A DNA stretch of 45,000 nt from Saccoglossus kowalevskii (GCF_000003605.2 NW_003114461.1:554929-599928), one strand, 5' to 3'. Counted from the stretch's first letter, positions 1-13,999 are shown. A program made the numbers and translations. The notes: a model not told the origin generated them from the sequence alone.

Positions 1-1203
1 TGCCGTCAATATTAAAATTTTGTGAACAATAATATATTTTTACCAATTTGACATGCATGTTGCTAGCATATTTCGGCCTCGTACGGTATGGAATCATTTC
101 AATCACGAATAAAAAGAAGTTATCCTTCTTATAATTACACACACATAATCCGGTCGAATTTAACGCTTTGTAAATTGAAAACGTAGTTTTTGAAAGAAAA
201 TTCTATCGATGAGGCTAATTGGGGTCGCGTATGAGCCGTCCTCTACCGTAATCGCCCAGTATGGTAATCCCTGACACGAAGGAAAACTACATTGTTGGGA
301 AACTAAATTACACATTCATCCACTTTCTGTAGATTCCCTCCTGGGAACTCACTCTGTGTGCTTGATGTTAAATGATTATGTAGGCGAAACGCTTATTCGC
401 CATCATATAGTCCGTGGTTAACACTTGGTTTGGTCACAAATCACTTTTTATTCTGTTAGACACATCCGCCATCACGGAATCAATACGAAATCACCACCTG
501 CGCAGTTACGGCAAATCTCGACAAAGGAAAAAAAAAAAAACGTTGTCTTTTGAAATTTCTATTCATGTTAAATTTCACCTCCGTATTTCGACCTTTCGCG
601 CCACCAACGTGGTATTTAAGAGCGATGCGTGTGCAATTACTAAAGGGGATTCCGCGTTGGAGAGTTGCGTCTTTTGTATTTTTGTTTATAATTTTTTGAT
701 CTAAGTACAACTGAGTTAAATGACTTTGTAGTACCAAATGAACGCACTTGAGTTAAACGTTGGGATACATATACACAAACAGTACCCAGACAACTGGAAA
801 TAAGTTATTGGTTTACCAAGTTTGGAGCTGAACAATTACAGCTTCACAACACTGTCGAGTATAAACAAATTACAACTTTCGTTGAAATGAATTCGGAAGA
901 CGGTATCAAATGATCCCACTTCCTTATTATAAACGACAAGGACGGGTGATTCACGCCACTTCTGGTGACTCGGAGACGGGGCAGAATTATTCTCGCTGAC
1001 CCCTACAATTCCTCTGTGAGACAAACCAATGATATTTCACGTTCCCGTCATCTCCGTGACAATGTGGCGTGTTTGTTCGTTATTTATCTTTCTTACTGCC
1101 AGTGGGGAGTTGCATCCTCGCCAGTGTTCCTCTAATAATTTCACTGTGCATAATTCTCGCGAGAAAAATCAGTAGTGAAAGTTCGGTTGTAACTGAGATG
1201 TGG

Positions 1204-1236
1204 TACACGGCAATTATGTCAGTTAATTGCCGTGTA
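1204..1236. repeat. Perfect 13-bp inverted repeat (hairpin)
   Basis: TACACGGCAATTA at 1204-1216 is exactly mirrored by TAATTGCCGTGTA at 1224-1236, with a 7-nt loop. No gene sits on either side. The full match suggests a recent palindromic insertion or a structural element; no function can be assigned. Confidence 0.7.
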
Positions 1237-4200
1237 TTCATTTTACTGTAATGGGACAAATTTTGAGGCTCGGAAAATAATCATTTTTTTTTTACTAGAA
1301 TCATGTCAGAGAAACGGCTATGACAAAAACAAGGGGGTGGCAAGAGAGAATTTGTTGGTAGGTATTTCAACAGTATCTTGATTGAAAGGAGGAGAAAGAA
1401 AGATGGTTTGGATGAGCTCGAGATAAAAAGGGATGTTCAGAGTTCGTGGTATCGGTAGTGCGACGATTTACAGCGGATGTATTTCGTGTTTTTTTTTCTT
1501 CAAAAGAACAGGGTCTTCTAAGACACAACAAGTGCCCCACATTGTTAGTGGTGATCTGTTTGTTTCCGCCGTATAGAGATTAAAGGCCCGTGTCTTACCA
1601 AATTAAGTCGGGAGCTTCTGACTGAACAGGTGAACGAATACTGTGACGTCATCACAATGTACCGCCACGGACGTCAAATAAACTACGTAAACCTAGGGAG
1701 CCAACTCATTGGCCGAATACGCGTTAATTATGGAGGTTTGATATTGTAAATCGTGATTAGAAAAATTGTATACGTCAAATAACGTGATATGTAACACATG
1801 GGAGGTGAACATTACATTTACCGAAACAATTTTTTTCGAAGATACGGTATAATGTCGCCAGCGTTCAGCACACCGCCAACATTGTCGAAGTAGTGACGAT
1901 TCGTTCAAACTGAAATGTCAATTATTTTTATTTGTTTTAGGTGTATCGTTAAACATTTTTTTTAAATATACCACTATGAAAGAAACAGCCTGAGTATGTT
2001 TGAGATTTTAAAAATATTTTTCGAATAATGTATTCGTACTGGAGTAAAACAATACACCGGACAGTGTAAGCTAGTATTATTGTTACTCACTCACAGTACG
2101 AACACGCAAGAGTGTGACAGTTCGAAAAGTGTGACTCATTGTTTTATAGGCACAGATGGCGGCCGTGTCCGGCGGTCTCGGGAGAGTCAGCGACACGAAC
2201 TGTCGTGTTAGATCTGTCGGGCTAATATGAGGTTTCATCTCAATCATGCGCATTCTACCTTGACAGGTGTAATCTAAAGAAATGTCGCATATATAACTAG
2301 CATTGCCAAGTAATATTGCGAGACTTGGCAATGATTCCCCAGCGTGTGTTGTCTCAATATCTCGCTATGATTGCCATGCCGTGAATTCTTTGTCCAGTTC
2401 GCTACACTCCCCATCAGTAAATCATTAGAGACATTTAACATTTCTAATTACGATTGTTTTGTGGCAGGTGGATTCCTGACTCCTGTGTGTAATGAACTAT
2501 GTCCTTTTGCGTACTTGAATACACGATGCTTACTTCAGTTTATACATTTATATTAGTGTTTGTATGTCTGCTTCATACACTTTCTTTAATTGTAAAGAAT
2601 AAAATGTTAGGTAATTTGTGCATACCATTATAGTTGCATGTTACAAGTCTGTCCTTGCATCTGACTTCTGTAAAATATGACATTACTCGTCAATATTTTC
2701 AATATGTGATTTACCGTTCACTGTGAGATCTCGCGCATTGTGCGTAAGTTGCGCGTTTTTGAACTCAAATTTCTTTCTGTACAGATCAATGTCGAAAAAC
2801 CTCTTTGAGAGGGGAATGTTGCGTATAGATTGATCAAAATTGATCATTATCAATTGCGTATAGCACATTATTAAGCCTGGAAATACTGTCGCGTTTGTCG
2901 AATCCCATGCGATGTATGACGTCACTGCGACGCTATGAACTTTGTTTGTCCTGTTTCGACGTTCGATTTCACGCATATCGCGAGAACTCGCAGTGGACGG
3001 AAAATGGTCTACTCAACATTCTTGCACACGTACTAGTATTTATTAAGACGCGTTGTCAAGATCTTAGAGAGTGCTGCCATGTGTATGTCATCACTGGAGC
3101 GTGGGATAAATACACTACTAAAATAAAACTACGTAATGTGGTATCGACATCGTGGTCCGAGATGCAGTGGCGTAACCGTAGCGAGTATCGCGCCTAGAGG
3201 ATGTACATGCTGCCACTGATACGCTAACAACACACATTGACCAAATATATGAGCACAATTGCAATATATATGCTAACCAGTTGCAATAATTCGCAAAGTA
3301 CTTTGTCCAACCCGACTAGAAATCTAAATCTACCCCGACATCTTCTTCCTTCATTAACTCATATGCCAACTTGAAGGAACGAGGGCCAGAGGGCTGTGAT
3401 CTAAAATGTCACCTGTGATTTCAACGATGTGATTAAATCCCGTTTTATCCCCCTATCATCTCGAATCTTAAGTGGGATCACAGTCTACATCCTTTAATTT
3501 GCCATAGCTTGCTTTATTGACCCGGCTTTCACATTGCTGCAGCAAAACGACTTAATATAATTGCACGGTCGATGGAGATAGGGGATATGATTGTTTGCAG
3601 TATAGATTTGCTTGGTGACAGTGGCAAATGACGGTTTCATTCAACGAACTACTTCATTCAGACAACGGGGAGTGATTCAGGCATCACTTTAACGTTAGGG
3701 CTATTCAATTGACATATTGTCGAGTTTTGACCTTTTTACTCGTTTTTTTTTATTTTAACTTCAATCGTCACCCATTGAACATGAATCGTCAATGAACTTT
3801 AAGATATTCACTCCGATCGATCTATTAGTAAAATGTGAAAACCGATTTTAATTGACAGAAATCATGTTAGTCAATTAATTAATAGAAAAATATGCTTCAT
3901 GTAAGCATGTTAGACATGGACGCTCCGGCATCGGCTGAGAAACCATTGCTCACTTTGGTGACTATATTTACACGAAATCTCATTTAAGCGTTCACCAGAG
4001 TGAAGGAGATTTATTATCGACGCTACATCAAGTGGTCATTTTTCACCATTTTGATTTCTTTACTGTCAAGCGCTGCTTTCAGTACCTATACAGTTAGGAG
4101 CTCGTCCATTACGTTAGCAGCTATGGTTGACGTTTTGATTTTCACCGCAGAGTAAAAACGACGTCGTGACAGGTGTACGGTGTGCCCCGGCGTCAAACTA

Positions 4201-4975
4201 TACAGAGTAGGGGAGAGGTCAGACAATACTCTCGAGTGCATGGCACGGGGAAATCACTTAAGTGAACTTTCGAATGCAACGATTTGCAACTGATGATTAT
4301 GGATCTACTGTACGGGGTTGCAACCAAGTAATAGGAGCTCTCTCGGTGCTTACAGATCGAACTCGAGAAATACAACTTTCCATTTCCTTCCTTTTACAAG
4401 AGCGCTGGAGATGTCAGTCTAAGGAACTATCGGGAACTGTGCTATTGATATAAATGCCAGATTTCGGAACATGGGCTTAAGATGCCCGAGGCTGTCGAGA
4501 GAACTGTCATCGCATCGTCCATGGGCAATTTATTTTTTCATTAACATTCAGGATTATTAGTATCCTCACGTTCTTTATATCAATACTATTGTCTTTTGCC
4601 CGGGGTGATCGACTGTCAGTGGAACACCGGGGTTGTAGATTTTATTTCAGCGTGGTGGAGAATTTTTGTCTAGATGTATAATTCTGCCGTATTTAATTCT
4701 GCAACAGGAGGCTGGCATTAGGTTCTAATATTTACTATTCTTCTAGATGTGTAGGTCGTGCCGAAATCATGAACTGAAATACAAATACCCAAATGGACGA
4801 CCAATATTTTATTTGCCAACACAACACTGTACTCGCATACACTTTGCTATGGGTAATACCATGTAATACCAGTTGGCGAATTCGACCCAATGTATGAACA
4901 GCACATAATTTTAATCAATATGACAAGATCTCGTTGTGAACATATATCTTTTTCTGAATTAGCTACAATAATACA

Positions 4976-5005
4976 TACATATTAGCCAAATACATATTAG
5001 CCAAA
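4976..5005. repeat. 15-bp perfect tandem duplicate
   Basis: The unit TACATATTAGCCAAA occurs twice without mismatch and is followed by a degenerate third partial copy (TTAGCTAAA). A short minisatellite-type duplication in non-coding DNA. Confidence 0.75.
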
Positions 5006-8000
5006 TTAGCTAAAATTACACGCTGGATAATAAAGCACGATTTACATACAGCATAAGGAGCTGTTTACATTTAACATTTAAAAAGTGTTAATTGAATATT
5101 TTTCCAGGGAATGCATCAAGGAATCATGGGATGTTGTCTTGTATGCTTGTTTTTAATCTTTTAAGTAAATTTGTTATGAGATTCGGTTTCGCTAGAGGTG
5201 TCTTTTTTAGTAATAGTACACTACTCTCGAGCCAGAATTTCCAGGGTTCACCAAGAGAAGTGAGCGCTTTTTAATAAGCGCACACGACCCTGGAGTGGAT
5301 GTTTGCCTAGACACACAATATTACCATCATTACACTTTACAGACTTGTTCGCATTAAACCTATTTGTCGTTGGGACTGCCATGAATAATTACGACCAGAG
5401 TTTTCAATCCAATCTTTTCCTGTCCAATCAAGAATGTTGACTGTTCTTTTTCAATACACCGGAAGTTAGGACTTCCCAAGTAGATTACTATTGCATTATG
5501 GAGCGATGACAGTTCTAAATCTTTTACGATATTTTCATAATATTTCGCTTGAATTTCTCATTACATTTTATGAGCAAAACGACAAAATATTTTTATTCCA
5601 CTTGAATAAGCATTAAACAGAGATGTCAGTAATAGTTCGTGTTCTTTTATAGCAACATTCAAGATGACCTAGTTTCATTCACAGAGACACAAGTCACATT
5701 CAACAATATTAAGTACTATTAGCCATTTATAGAGCCAACAATTTTATATTACACTCGGACACCCGAAATGCGAAATAAAATGCATCGTTTAAATAATCGC
5801 GCCCCCTGACGACGAAGCACTTCCGTGACGTCAGGGTGAAGTAAATGGCCGTAAGTGATAAACGACTTTTAAACAGACAACTGTTATTATTGTTAATTGT
5901 TATTTAGTCGTGTCATCCGTCATCTATAATACGGTATTTTTATTGACCGACGGACTTCTACAAAGAGTAGCGATGATGTGAGTGACACCATTATACGTCA
6001 ATAACAACGCTTTGTCGCTGGAGGGCGCGACTTATTCGGAAGGTCGATGACGTTGATGTGAACTGTAATTTAAATGTACTTTGCATAAGCAGACAAAGAT
6101 CTTTGAAAAACAAAATGGAATACTTCTTTGCATGTTAGGACTATGAACTTGGACGAATGACCCGATATTGGGATATTATAATAGTAGGGTTGAGCAATAA
6201 TGCGATTTTTTAGTGTCTTAGTTCTAGCCGTAGCAACGGCCTCTAGCAACAGCCATGTACAATATGTATAATTTGTACTCATTGTAACAAGTATGACTCA
6301 TTGTCTTAGGTCAAACGGATATTGTACAAACTCCGAATCCAGGAAGGCGGGATACCCTAGATGTCGTCTGCTCCTTATCAATACAAACCGCGCTCTATAA
6401 CTAGCCACCGAAAATCACAATAATTCTCGATGTGTATGAGAACGGGCAGACACATTTTTTTTCAGTAAATATTCTGTATTACGAAGGTTGGTTATCAATA
6501 TTACAGAAAGTGCCGAGGTGTGACGTAGCGTGAGTAATCCTTTAGTTGTGTGAAATTAGCTGTGAAAACATTCAGGCGGAATGGTTTGGGTCGGCGAGAC
6601 GAACATCCCGTGGCGATACTACGTCCTCCTCGTTCCAGGGTAATTGCAAACCAAGTACATTTCCACTCTCTGTTCAGTTAATTTACAGATAGCGGAATCC
6701 CAGTAATTGTAACAGTCGCGCGGAATAGAAAGGGACATTCCTTTCCAAGGTGCTTGCTTGAAGGCAATATCATTGTAGCTTTCACGTCATTGGCCCTTTA
6801 CTAACAGCTCGTATGCAATTACCAATATTACAAATCGTAATGTAAAAATAAGTCTCCGCACTAGCCTTTAATAAATGATTAAGCTTTCAAAGAATAATGT
6901 CGATAAATTGAAATGGAATTTTGACCACGGGTACCGAACACCGCGATGTAATGAAAATTACACACTCCATCTATGAGTGCATTACTGCAACATACGGTAG
7001 AGAGTGAAAACACCGCGCCCGTGTCTGTCTATGAGGGCATTGGCATCAATATGTGTAATAAGAGTTGTAGATTTTAGTGGTGATATTTGGTACTGTTACG
7101 TAATCCTAGCAGCTACACGTCTCTCTATAGTTAGTAGCTAAGGCATGCCCATTTTTTTTCTTTTTTTCTTGTATGTAAGTTTGTATTTATTAAATTTTCA
7201 ACTTGTTTTGGAAAATAAATTCTACTATTAAAATAAGCTGAACACAGACTCAGACTCAGAGAAAGATAAATTTGCGCAAAGGTACAGGGTAAATTCTTCG
7301 CCATTCATGGGCAGGGAATACGTCGGAACTGGGGCATATTTCGCCAGTGTTTTAGGTGATAAGATGGCACTCCAATTCAGCCAGACAAATCAACATGGCT
7401 GATAGAATGTTACCATAAATGGCGTGTACACATATTGTTATGTGTTCAAGAAACGAGGGAATATTGCCCAATATATTACAAGGTCTGTGTCGAGTTACCT
7501 CAATTGTGAGTCCTTCTACATTAACAAATGATTGTCATTCATTTAGTGGGCAATTTATCATTGAACTGCCTAAACATTTACATCTCTCGTCTCACATGCT
7601 AGAGCACGAATGCGAAACATGAAACGACACGTGCCACCAATTTACCATTGTTTGCTCTAAATGGAGGTTTGTAAAATTGTAAAACCAGGAAAGAAAACAG
7701 CAATCGCATTTTCGGAGATACGGATCGTCTCCTTCCCAACCACTCATTCATAATGTACGCGGAAATTAAAAAATATATATATATTTATTGAATTTTTTAC
7801 CGGTCGATACATAAAACATCAGCCCCTGCCTGCAAGATGCATAGAGCGATGACACAATCATGTTTTTGTTTTTTTTTTAATCCGAACAATATTCCGAAAC
7901 TTGGGATGTCAAAATCAGTGACTCGCGCGACGTGCGAAGCATACGTGAGCGAAACTTGAATTTTCAGTAGAGAAAGTTCTGCTTAGACTCAGACAATACG

Positions 8001-10333
8001 CGTAAGGGTGCACGTAATAGCAGTAAGCCTACCTAGTTTACTCAAGAAAGTCATTGAAAGTTTCACGTTAAGAAGTGAAACAAAAAAAAAACATAATACA
8101 TTTTATAAATTCATAAAACGGCGCATTTACCGAGCTGTAGCTTTATTAAAATGAAATACACTATCCATCTCCCAAGACAGTCGTTCAGTGTGTTTCGTGG
8201 GTGTGGGAATTATAACATAATTTGCATAAATTTGCATATCACGGATACAGATCACTTAGCACAAGCGGGAATGACCATTCTCTGAAAATTAACTGATCTC
8301 ACTGATTGGAAAGAATGAAATCCTAGTTGATTAAATTTGTGGCGTGATAGCTTTGATGAATTGTATGCAGTCCATATAAACGGTAGGCGATCCTAGTAAT
8401 TTATCTTGCCAATGGACGTATCATTGCGTGCCAACCAATGACCTTGTTTGCGGAGCCATTTACTGGCCCATTGCTCAAAATAATGATACATCGACTAGCG
8501 AGATTGTGAGAACCGTAATTGTCTCGGGAAATTCTAATTAGTATCGCTGTCCCCAAATCGTGAATGTCACATTAGCAGATTAATGTAGTTTTTCAAATTA
8601 CGTCTATTCAACATGCAGGATACCCCCTCGTTATGTCGCGTGATGAATGAGGTTGAAACTAATTCCAGTCCCCATATAACGAATGATATGATTCAACGAT
8701 GAGCGTTCTCAGCTTAAAATCTTTTCGGTGGCAAATCCAAGACTCAAACAAAACAATCAGCTATAGTTTTAGCTTGCGAGATTGACGGTTAAATGGTTGT
8801 CCTGGCCGGTAATTCTATATGTAAAAAGCAACGCTCAGGGATCCTTCGCATCTGCCTCCAGTTAGAAGCTGGTCCTTGATTTGCATGTATTATGCGCTAG
8901 ATTGGTAATACTTTTCCGATAGCTTAGAGTTGATTTCCGGTTAGATGGGTTCAGGTGGTCTAGAGTATTCCATTTATATTTATCGCATTCAGTGTGTGTT
9001 GTCACAGAGTTCAGAGAGAGCAGCGGCGGAAAAATGCGGCTCTTACGACTCATCTAACGTGTCTGATTAGGTTACATGCGTTATGTCATGGTAACACATG
9101 GCAACAGTCGGCAACGATGAAGAGTTAATTGTAATTTTAAGAGAAAACAAAAACATAATATGCGATGCATTTGTTCTAAAAATAACACGGTTTCGGGGAA
9201 GGGTATGAACCGATGTTGCTTGATTAAATATACGATACTGTAAACATTGGGACATCACGTGAGAACTCACATCACCTCCATTGGCTGTGGTTTCGAGTAT
9301 TCGCACATTGAGTCATTGTTAATGTAACAACTACTACTCATCTCGATGGTTATGAATTCCTGTGTTTGTTCTTTAATGTTGTATTTATACAAATTGAATA
9401 TTAAATGCCTTTTCGCAATATCAAGTATGGCATTATGGGATTAAAGAACTGTTATAATATCAACAGTGAACGAGCGTAAACGCATTGTCGCCGCCAACAT
9501 TTCACAACAAGTTTGCAATTTTGTGATTGCAATAAATTATTCAAAAAAAAATTTAAAACATGAAAAAATGATATCCCCAATACTGAACAGTTTGGTTTGT
9601 TATGATCTTGTAACCATGCAGTGATTCCAGATTATTCCAAAAAAAACACTACCCTGTTCTCATCCCCATCTATCAATGGATTTTATGGAAATGTATCTTA
9701 ATTGGAAAATTCTATCCCACATTAAAGCGTTTGTGACTGGCGACTCCCACTCGGCGTTGACACCCTCTTTCTATTATATACGAAATAACCAACAATTGTT
9801 GGTATACTTGCTAATGGTGCCTGCTGATTACTGCATTTTCATTATATTGGTGTATACCCCCCCCCCATTCGTCTGAAAGTCGTCCTGTTGGGAGTATGGC
9901 GTGTCGTCGGGGGCGTTATCAAAAACCATGTGGAAGTACTCATACTAACTGTTTGAAACATGTTTTCTGGCGAAGATTATGCTAACTTTGCACCAAAATT
10001 ATAAAGTAACATCACAATTGTATTTCGTATATATTCAAGGCTGTGTACGACAAAATAAAGAACGGTACCACATACGGATTGTCAGTTGAATAATATCGCG
10101 TAGCACCACGTATCGTAGTTTGCGTCATAATAAATTTTGCAGCCATCTTTTCCTCTTATACACCCGGAGCCGAGATTTAACAATTAGCGGATTACTGCAG
10201 TATGACCGGATATAATAAATAGTTTTATATACATTCCACCGGGGTATAGTGCGATGACTTCCCGTGTTACAGTGGTCGAGTTAACTATACCCCTTAACCG
10301 ATGATTTAAACTTCACCCCTCTACATAGTCGAA

Positions 10334-10976
10334 TAAATGATAATAATAGTATATCAGTAGCCGGTTCTGATTGGACAGCAACATGTTATGATAATAATAG
10401 CAAGTCAGTAGCCGGTTCTGATTGGACAGCAGCATGTTATGATAATAATAGCATATCAGTAGCCGGTTCTGATTGGACAGCAACATGTTATGATAATAAT
10501 AGCATATCAGTAGCCGGTTCTGATTGGACAGCAGCATGTTATGATAATAATAATCAGAAGCCGGTTCTGATTGGACAGCAGCATGTTATAATAATAATAA
10601 TCAGAAGCCGGTTCTGATTGGACAGCAGTATGTTATAATAATAATAATCAGAAGCCGGTTCTGATTGGACAGCAGCATGTTATAATAATAATAATCAGAA
10701 GCCGGTTCTGATTGGACAGCAATACGTTATAATAATAATAGCAAGTCAGTAGCCGGTTCTGATTGGACAGCAGCATGTTATGATAACAATAATCAGAAGC
10801 CGGTTCTGATTGGACAGCAGCATGTTATGATAATAATAGCAAGTCAGTAGCCGGTTCTGATTGGACAGCAATACGTTATGATAATAATAATCAGAAGCCG
10901 GTTCTGATTGGACAGCAATACGTTATGATAATAATAGCAATTCAGTAGCTGGTTCTGATTGGACAGCAATATGTTA
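10334..10976. repeat. Compound minisatellite, 13 copies of a 51/47-bp unit
   Basis: The core CCGGTTCTGATTGGACAGCA begins at 10361, 10412, 10463, 10514, 10561, 10608, 10655, 10702, 10753, 10800, 10851 and 10898; a thirteenth copy at 10949 has CT for CC. Spacings are 51,51,51,47,47,47,47,51,47,51,47,51. The long unit ends in a tail like AGCAAGTCAGTAG, the short one in AATCAGAAG, so two unit classes are interspersed. A (TAA)n-like microsatellite (ATAATAATA) lies inside each unit and varies slightly. Each unit contains TGATTGG, the inverted CCAAT-box core. Because 51 is divisible by 3, the first copies produce a fake repetitive minus-strand frame. The array lies in the intron downstream of the THSD1-like exon. 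Confidence 0.95.
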
Positions 10977-11422
10977 CTATTACCATTCGAACTACATACA
11001 ATGTAGTTGATCATAGTGGCAATTCAAGCGAAACAACATTATCAGTGACAGTTTTCCATTCCAGAAATACACCTCTATACCGATTTTGAAGTACTAGTAC
11101 GTGGAAGCATGTATAAAACATTGGTATAAAACATAGATGCAACGTGACGATATGGTGGAAATGATAGTATACCTATTAATGTTGTCGCTCGGGATATTGG
11201 GAAAACTATTGACCTATAGTATAATGTAGAACACATTTATATACCTATTTTTTAAGTCTCTTATGGGACAGTTTCGAAAACGCTTAACGAGTAATATATC
11301 AATGTAAGCCGGATACTGGTACATATTTTACGAATCAGGATTGTGCACAGGTGTAATGTACCAGAAAAATGTAAAAATATGGAAGAACAGAATTAACAAT
11401 TGCCCATTTATTTGTCACTTAC
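10977..11422 (-). other. Intron start downstream of the THSD1-like large exon
   Basis: On the minus strand this follows the consensus donor GTAAGT (complement of 11417-11422). It is AT-rich, with no open frame or family motif. It separates the exon from the minisatellite. Confidence 0.6.
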
Positions 11423-12394
11423 CTTCTTGTAAACTGTTGGACACACATGCCTGAGTCTGTTCGTGGACGGCCCCGGTCTGGGTGATGCTTACGTACTTAA
11501 AGCAGTACCCGACTATGGTAGAATCCAAATCAAACGCTTCGCATGTGAAGTCAACCGACTCGGCGTCCGCTGACACTCTCCGCTCCGATGAGTATTCCAG
11601 TTGTGGCGCCAGATGCTCCGAGTGGATCCTCTGTGCGAATGCCCGAATTTTGTCATCTGAACTTTTACAAGCTGGTGTAGTGTAGCCGACGGTGATGGCG
11701 TAATCGCATGGAAAAATTGTCGGCATTTGCATATGTATGTGATAATTGTCGCTCCATTGTACCTGAAGAAACGAGCTTATGGCGATCACAGATTCGTTAC
11801 TGACGTAATCCCCGTATGATGACAGCATGACGAATTGATACAACCCAGCCCTGTCAAAATATTTACACTCAAACTCAGCATTGCCGACACGCTGTATTTG
11901 ACCAGTGTTGTACTGCGCAACGGGTGTACCGTACTGCTCAGCTGTTGAGTGATTCGTCCCCACGTATTCCACAATAACAATAGTCTCATACCGATTATAA
12001 TTCAAAACTCCACAGACAGGGGTACGGACGCGCATGGTTGCCGTGACACCCGTCGTCATAGCAACGTGCGTCCTATCGTGAATAAACTCCACAGATGGCC
12101 ATTGCACGTCAATGGTGCAGCTTTGGCCGAGCAAGGTATAATCCTCGTCGTAAAGACGGAATTCGAAGATCCCAACATGATCGAACAGGCTACAGTCGTA
12201 TATCAAGAATCCATGAGTTTGCGCGGGAAGATCTTTCCTGTTGCGTTCCTCGTTTTGCGCAACATCGTAGAGTTGCACAAATCCGTTCTCTACTTCTCCC
12301 GAGAGTGTATACTCCAAGCTAATGTCCGTTGAGAGCGCCACGTGTAATGCGGGACAGTCCAAGCGGTACTGGGTGGCTTCTGCATTTAGTCCAT
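11423..12394 (-). CDS. THSD1-like: THSD1-like ectodomain, large internal exon
   Basis: This 972-nt exon encodes residues 25-348 of a secreted or type I membrane protein. It holds three tandem units of about 100 residues. Units 1 and 2 end in a VQW motif (residues 121-123 and 236-238). Each unit has a Cys motif: YDCSLFDHVGIFEF (about 90), FECKYFDRAGLYQF (about 200) and FTCEAFDL with GYCFKY (about 307-325). This pattern, the HVALSTD start and the late FTC...CF...C motif resemble the N-terminal region of vertebrate THSD1, an endothelial membrane protein with a later thrombospondin type-1 repeat; that comparison is from memory of the family. N-glycosylation sequons are at N172 and N224. The exon begins after a pyrimidine tract and CAAG (AG 12395-12396) and ends at G|GTAAGT. 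Both borders are phase 1. The open frame extends to 12470, but I treat that part as intron. The TSP1, membrane and cytoplasmic parts were not found. Confidence 0.65.
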
Positions 12395-13583
12395 CTTGAA
12401 AAGAGTAGATAACGGAGTAAACAAAACAAAAGTTGGAGGAAAATGGTATTATGTAGGAATGTGGCAACAAAACATAAAGATTATTAGCTGTAAAACAACA
12501 TAACCATGCTGAGATTGGTTTAAGTTTTTCTTAGAAAGGAACTATTTGACGCTCGTGTTACTTGCCAGTAGTTGAATTTTTAATCAGCATACATACGATC
12601 CGTGATTTTGACTATTTTAAAAAATATTTATAAGATATTCGCAAACATAATCATCAATGAAATGATAACAACGAACTGATCTAATTACTGACGTTGACTG
12701 ATATTTATTTTTCGAATTAATAAACAAATTGTTGACAAAACTGTATTCAGGACTTCACGATCGCGTAGCAACGCTGAAAGAACACAGGAAGTGACGTACT
12801 GTTTTTAAATTTAAGCATGGGATTTATGATTTATCAGAATGAAATGAACTTGTTATCAATATGGCGGATTCTATTTACGGGAGAAAACACTATGTTCGTT
12901 CCAATAACATGTGCCTGGCTTCGAATTTCGATTTGTGCCCGAATATGATAATATATGGTTTGTCGCGACGGTAATATTTTTACGCTTGCACAGAATCTCC
13001 CAACACACAATAAGAGTTCGCGTTTAATTCAAATTTTGCACTCTGAGCATATGTTCAATGCAATATGGCAGAGAATTTCTCAATGAATATACTAACCGAA
13101 AACAGAAACCAAAATATAAATGCAAAATTTGACATTTAACATGATGACACTTTGAATTCTTGTTTCTCGACGAATTGCCTGAATCCCCAGACTGAACACA
13201 TACCGAACGTATTCTCGGTTCGAAACTCCGTAAATGGAAATTATTAGAAAATATATCATTGTTTGTTGTTATGAATTTAAATGCCAATGTCAATTTTCAC
13301 ATTTCACTCAAGTTTGTTTTCGAAGATGAGTGAGGCCATCCCCACGGCGACGAGTTAGGAGTTACCACTTTTTACTACAAACTGTAGTCTGTACATTCTC
13401 TTGGTTTGTTTGGTCAGAATTTATCAGCACAGTCACTCGACTATGACGTAACTAAACCTTAGTTTTCAAGGCTCCCCACTTTCCAAGATTGGCTGCTACT
13501 CTCACGGGCCGCGATAGCGAGCGATTATATATTTATTTTGTATAAAGATATGAAAGTCAATTCTTATCTAAAGGTCTTTGCAC

Positions 13584-13593
13584 GGGGGGGGGG
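13584..13593. repeat. Run of ten G
   Basis: A G homopolymer flanked by CAC and TGGTCGG. A second run of ten G is at 18222-18231 and a run of ten C at 9857-9866. These are slippage-prone tracts; no function is inferred. Confidence 0.9.
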
Positions 13594-13999
13594 TGGTCGG
13601 TTATGTCAAATAATATGATGCATGTGGTCCATAGCCAGTATTCATATGACAATGATACATTAAACCGTCTGCTCGATTGGAATACTAGAAAGCCATCAAG
13701 GCCTTCGTATCATACGGAAATAACTGACTGGCACACTGACAAATCGTCACAATCGGGAGCACCACGCCGACACCTTTGCACAGACATACACAATTCTCAC
13801 AAAAGTTAGAGTCATAGGAAAGGTCATTCAACTACACACGCCCTAATCTCGTTTTACGGACACCATTATACATGTAACTGAGGGTAGATAAAAACAACCT
13901 CTAACTATGTAACTATTTAAAGCAAGTTTCTTGTTGTCGACAACAGATTCGCAGCGCTGTCCTTTTGTTCCGATCCTACACAAAAATCCGGCTCAGGGC

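Larger units (their letters stand above)
1..10333. other. Gene-poor stretch, no recognised exon
   Basis: I recognise no gene here. Open frames reach at most about 100 codons, carry no family motif and lack convincing splice borders on both sides. What is visible: a perfect 13-bp-arm hairpin at 1204-1236; TGACGTCA palindromes at 1644-1651, 2917-2924 and 5826-5833; a perfect 15-bp tandem duplicate at 4976-5005; a short TA run near 7770; a 16-bp palindrome at 9788-9803; a run of ten C at 9857-9866; and several A/T homopolymers. If the minus-strand THSD1-like gene continues downstream, part of this stretch should be its introns and 3' exons, but I found no thrombospondin type-1 exon. Confidence 0.5.

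Noticed and set aside
10313-10537. 74-codon minus-strand frame with a 17-residue repeat
   Set aside because: It is only the translation of the 51-bp minisatellite units; the 47-bp units break the frame and the start is inside the repeat.
11482-12332. Plus-strand open frames over the THSD1-like exon
   Set aside because: They are antisense shadows of the coding strand with no domain.
12395-12470. ATG and hydrophobic residues extending the THSD1-like frame upstream
   Set aside because: A pyrimidine tract and AG acceptor lie here, and a better signal-peptide exon in matching phase exists at 15087-15159, so this is read as intron.
13216-13229. GGTTCGAAACTCC, resembling a tRNA B box
   Set aside because: No A box or cloverleaf can be placed upstream.
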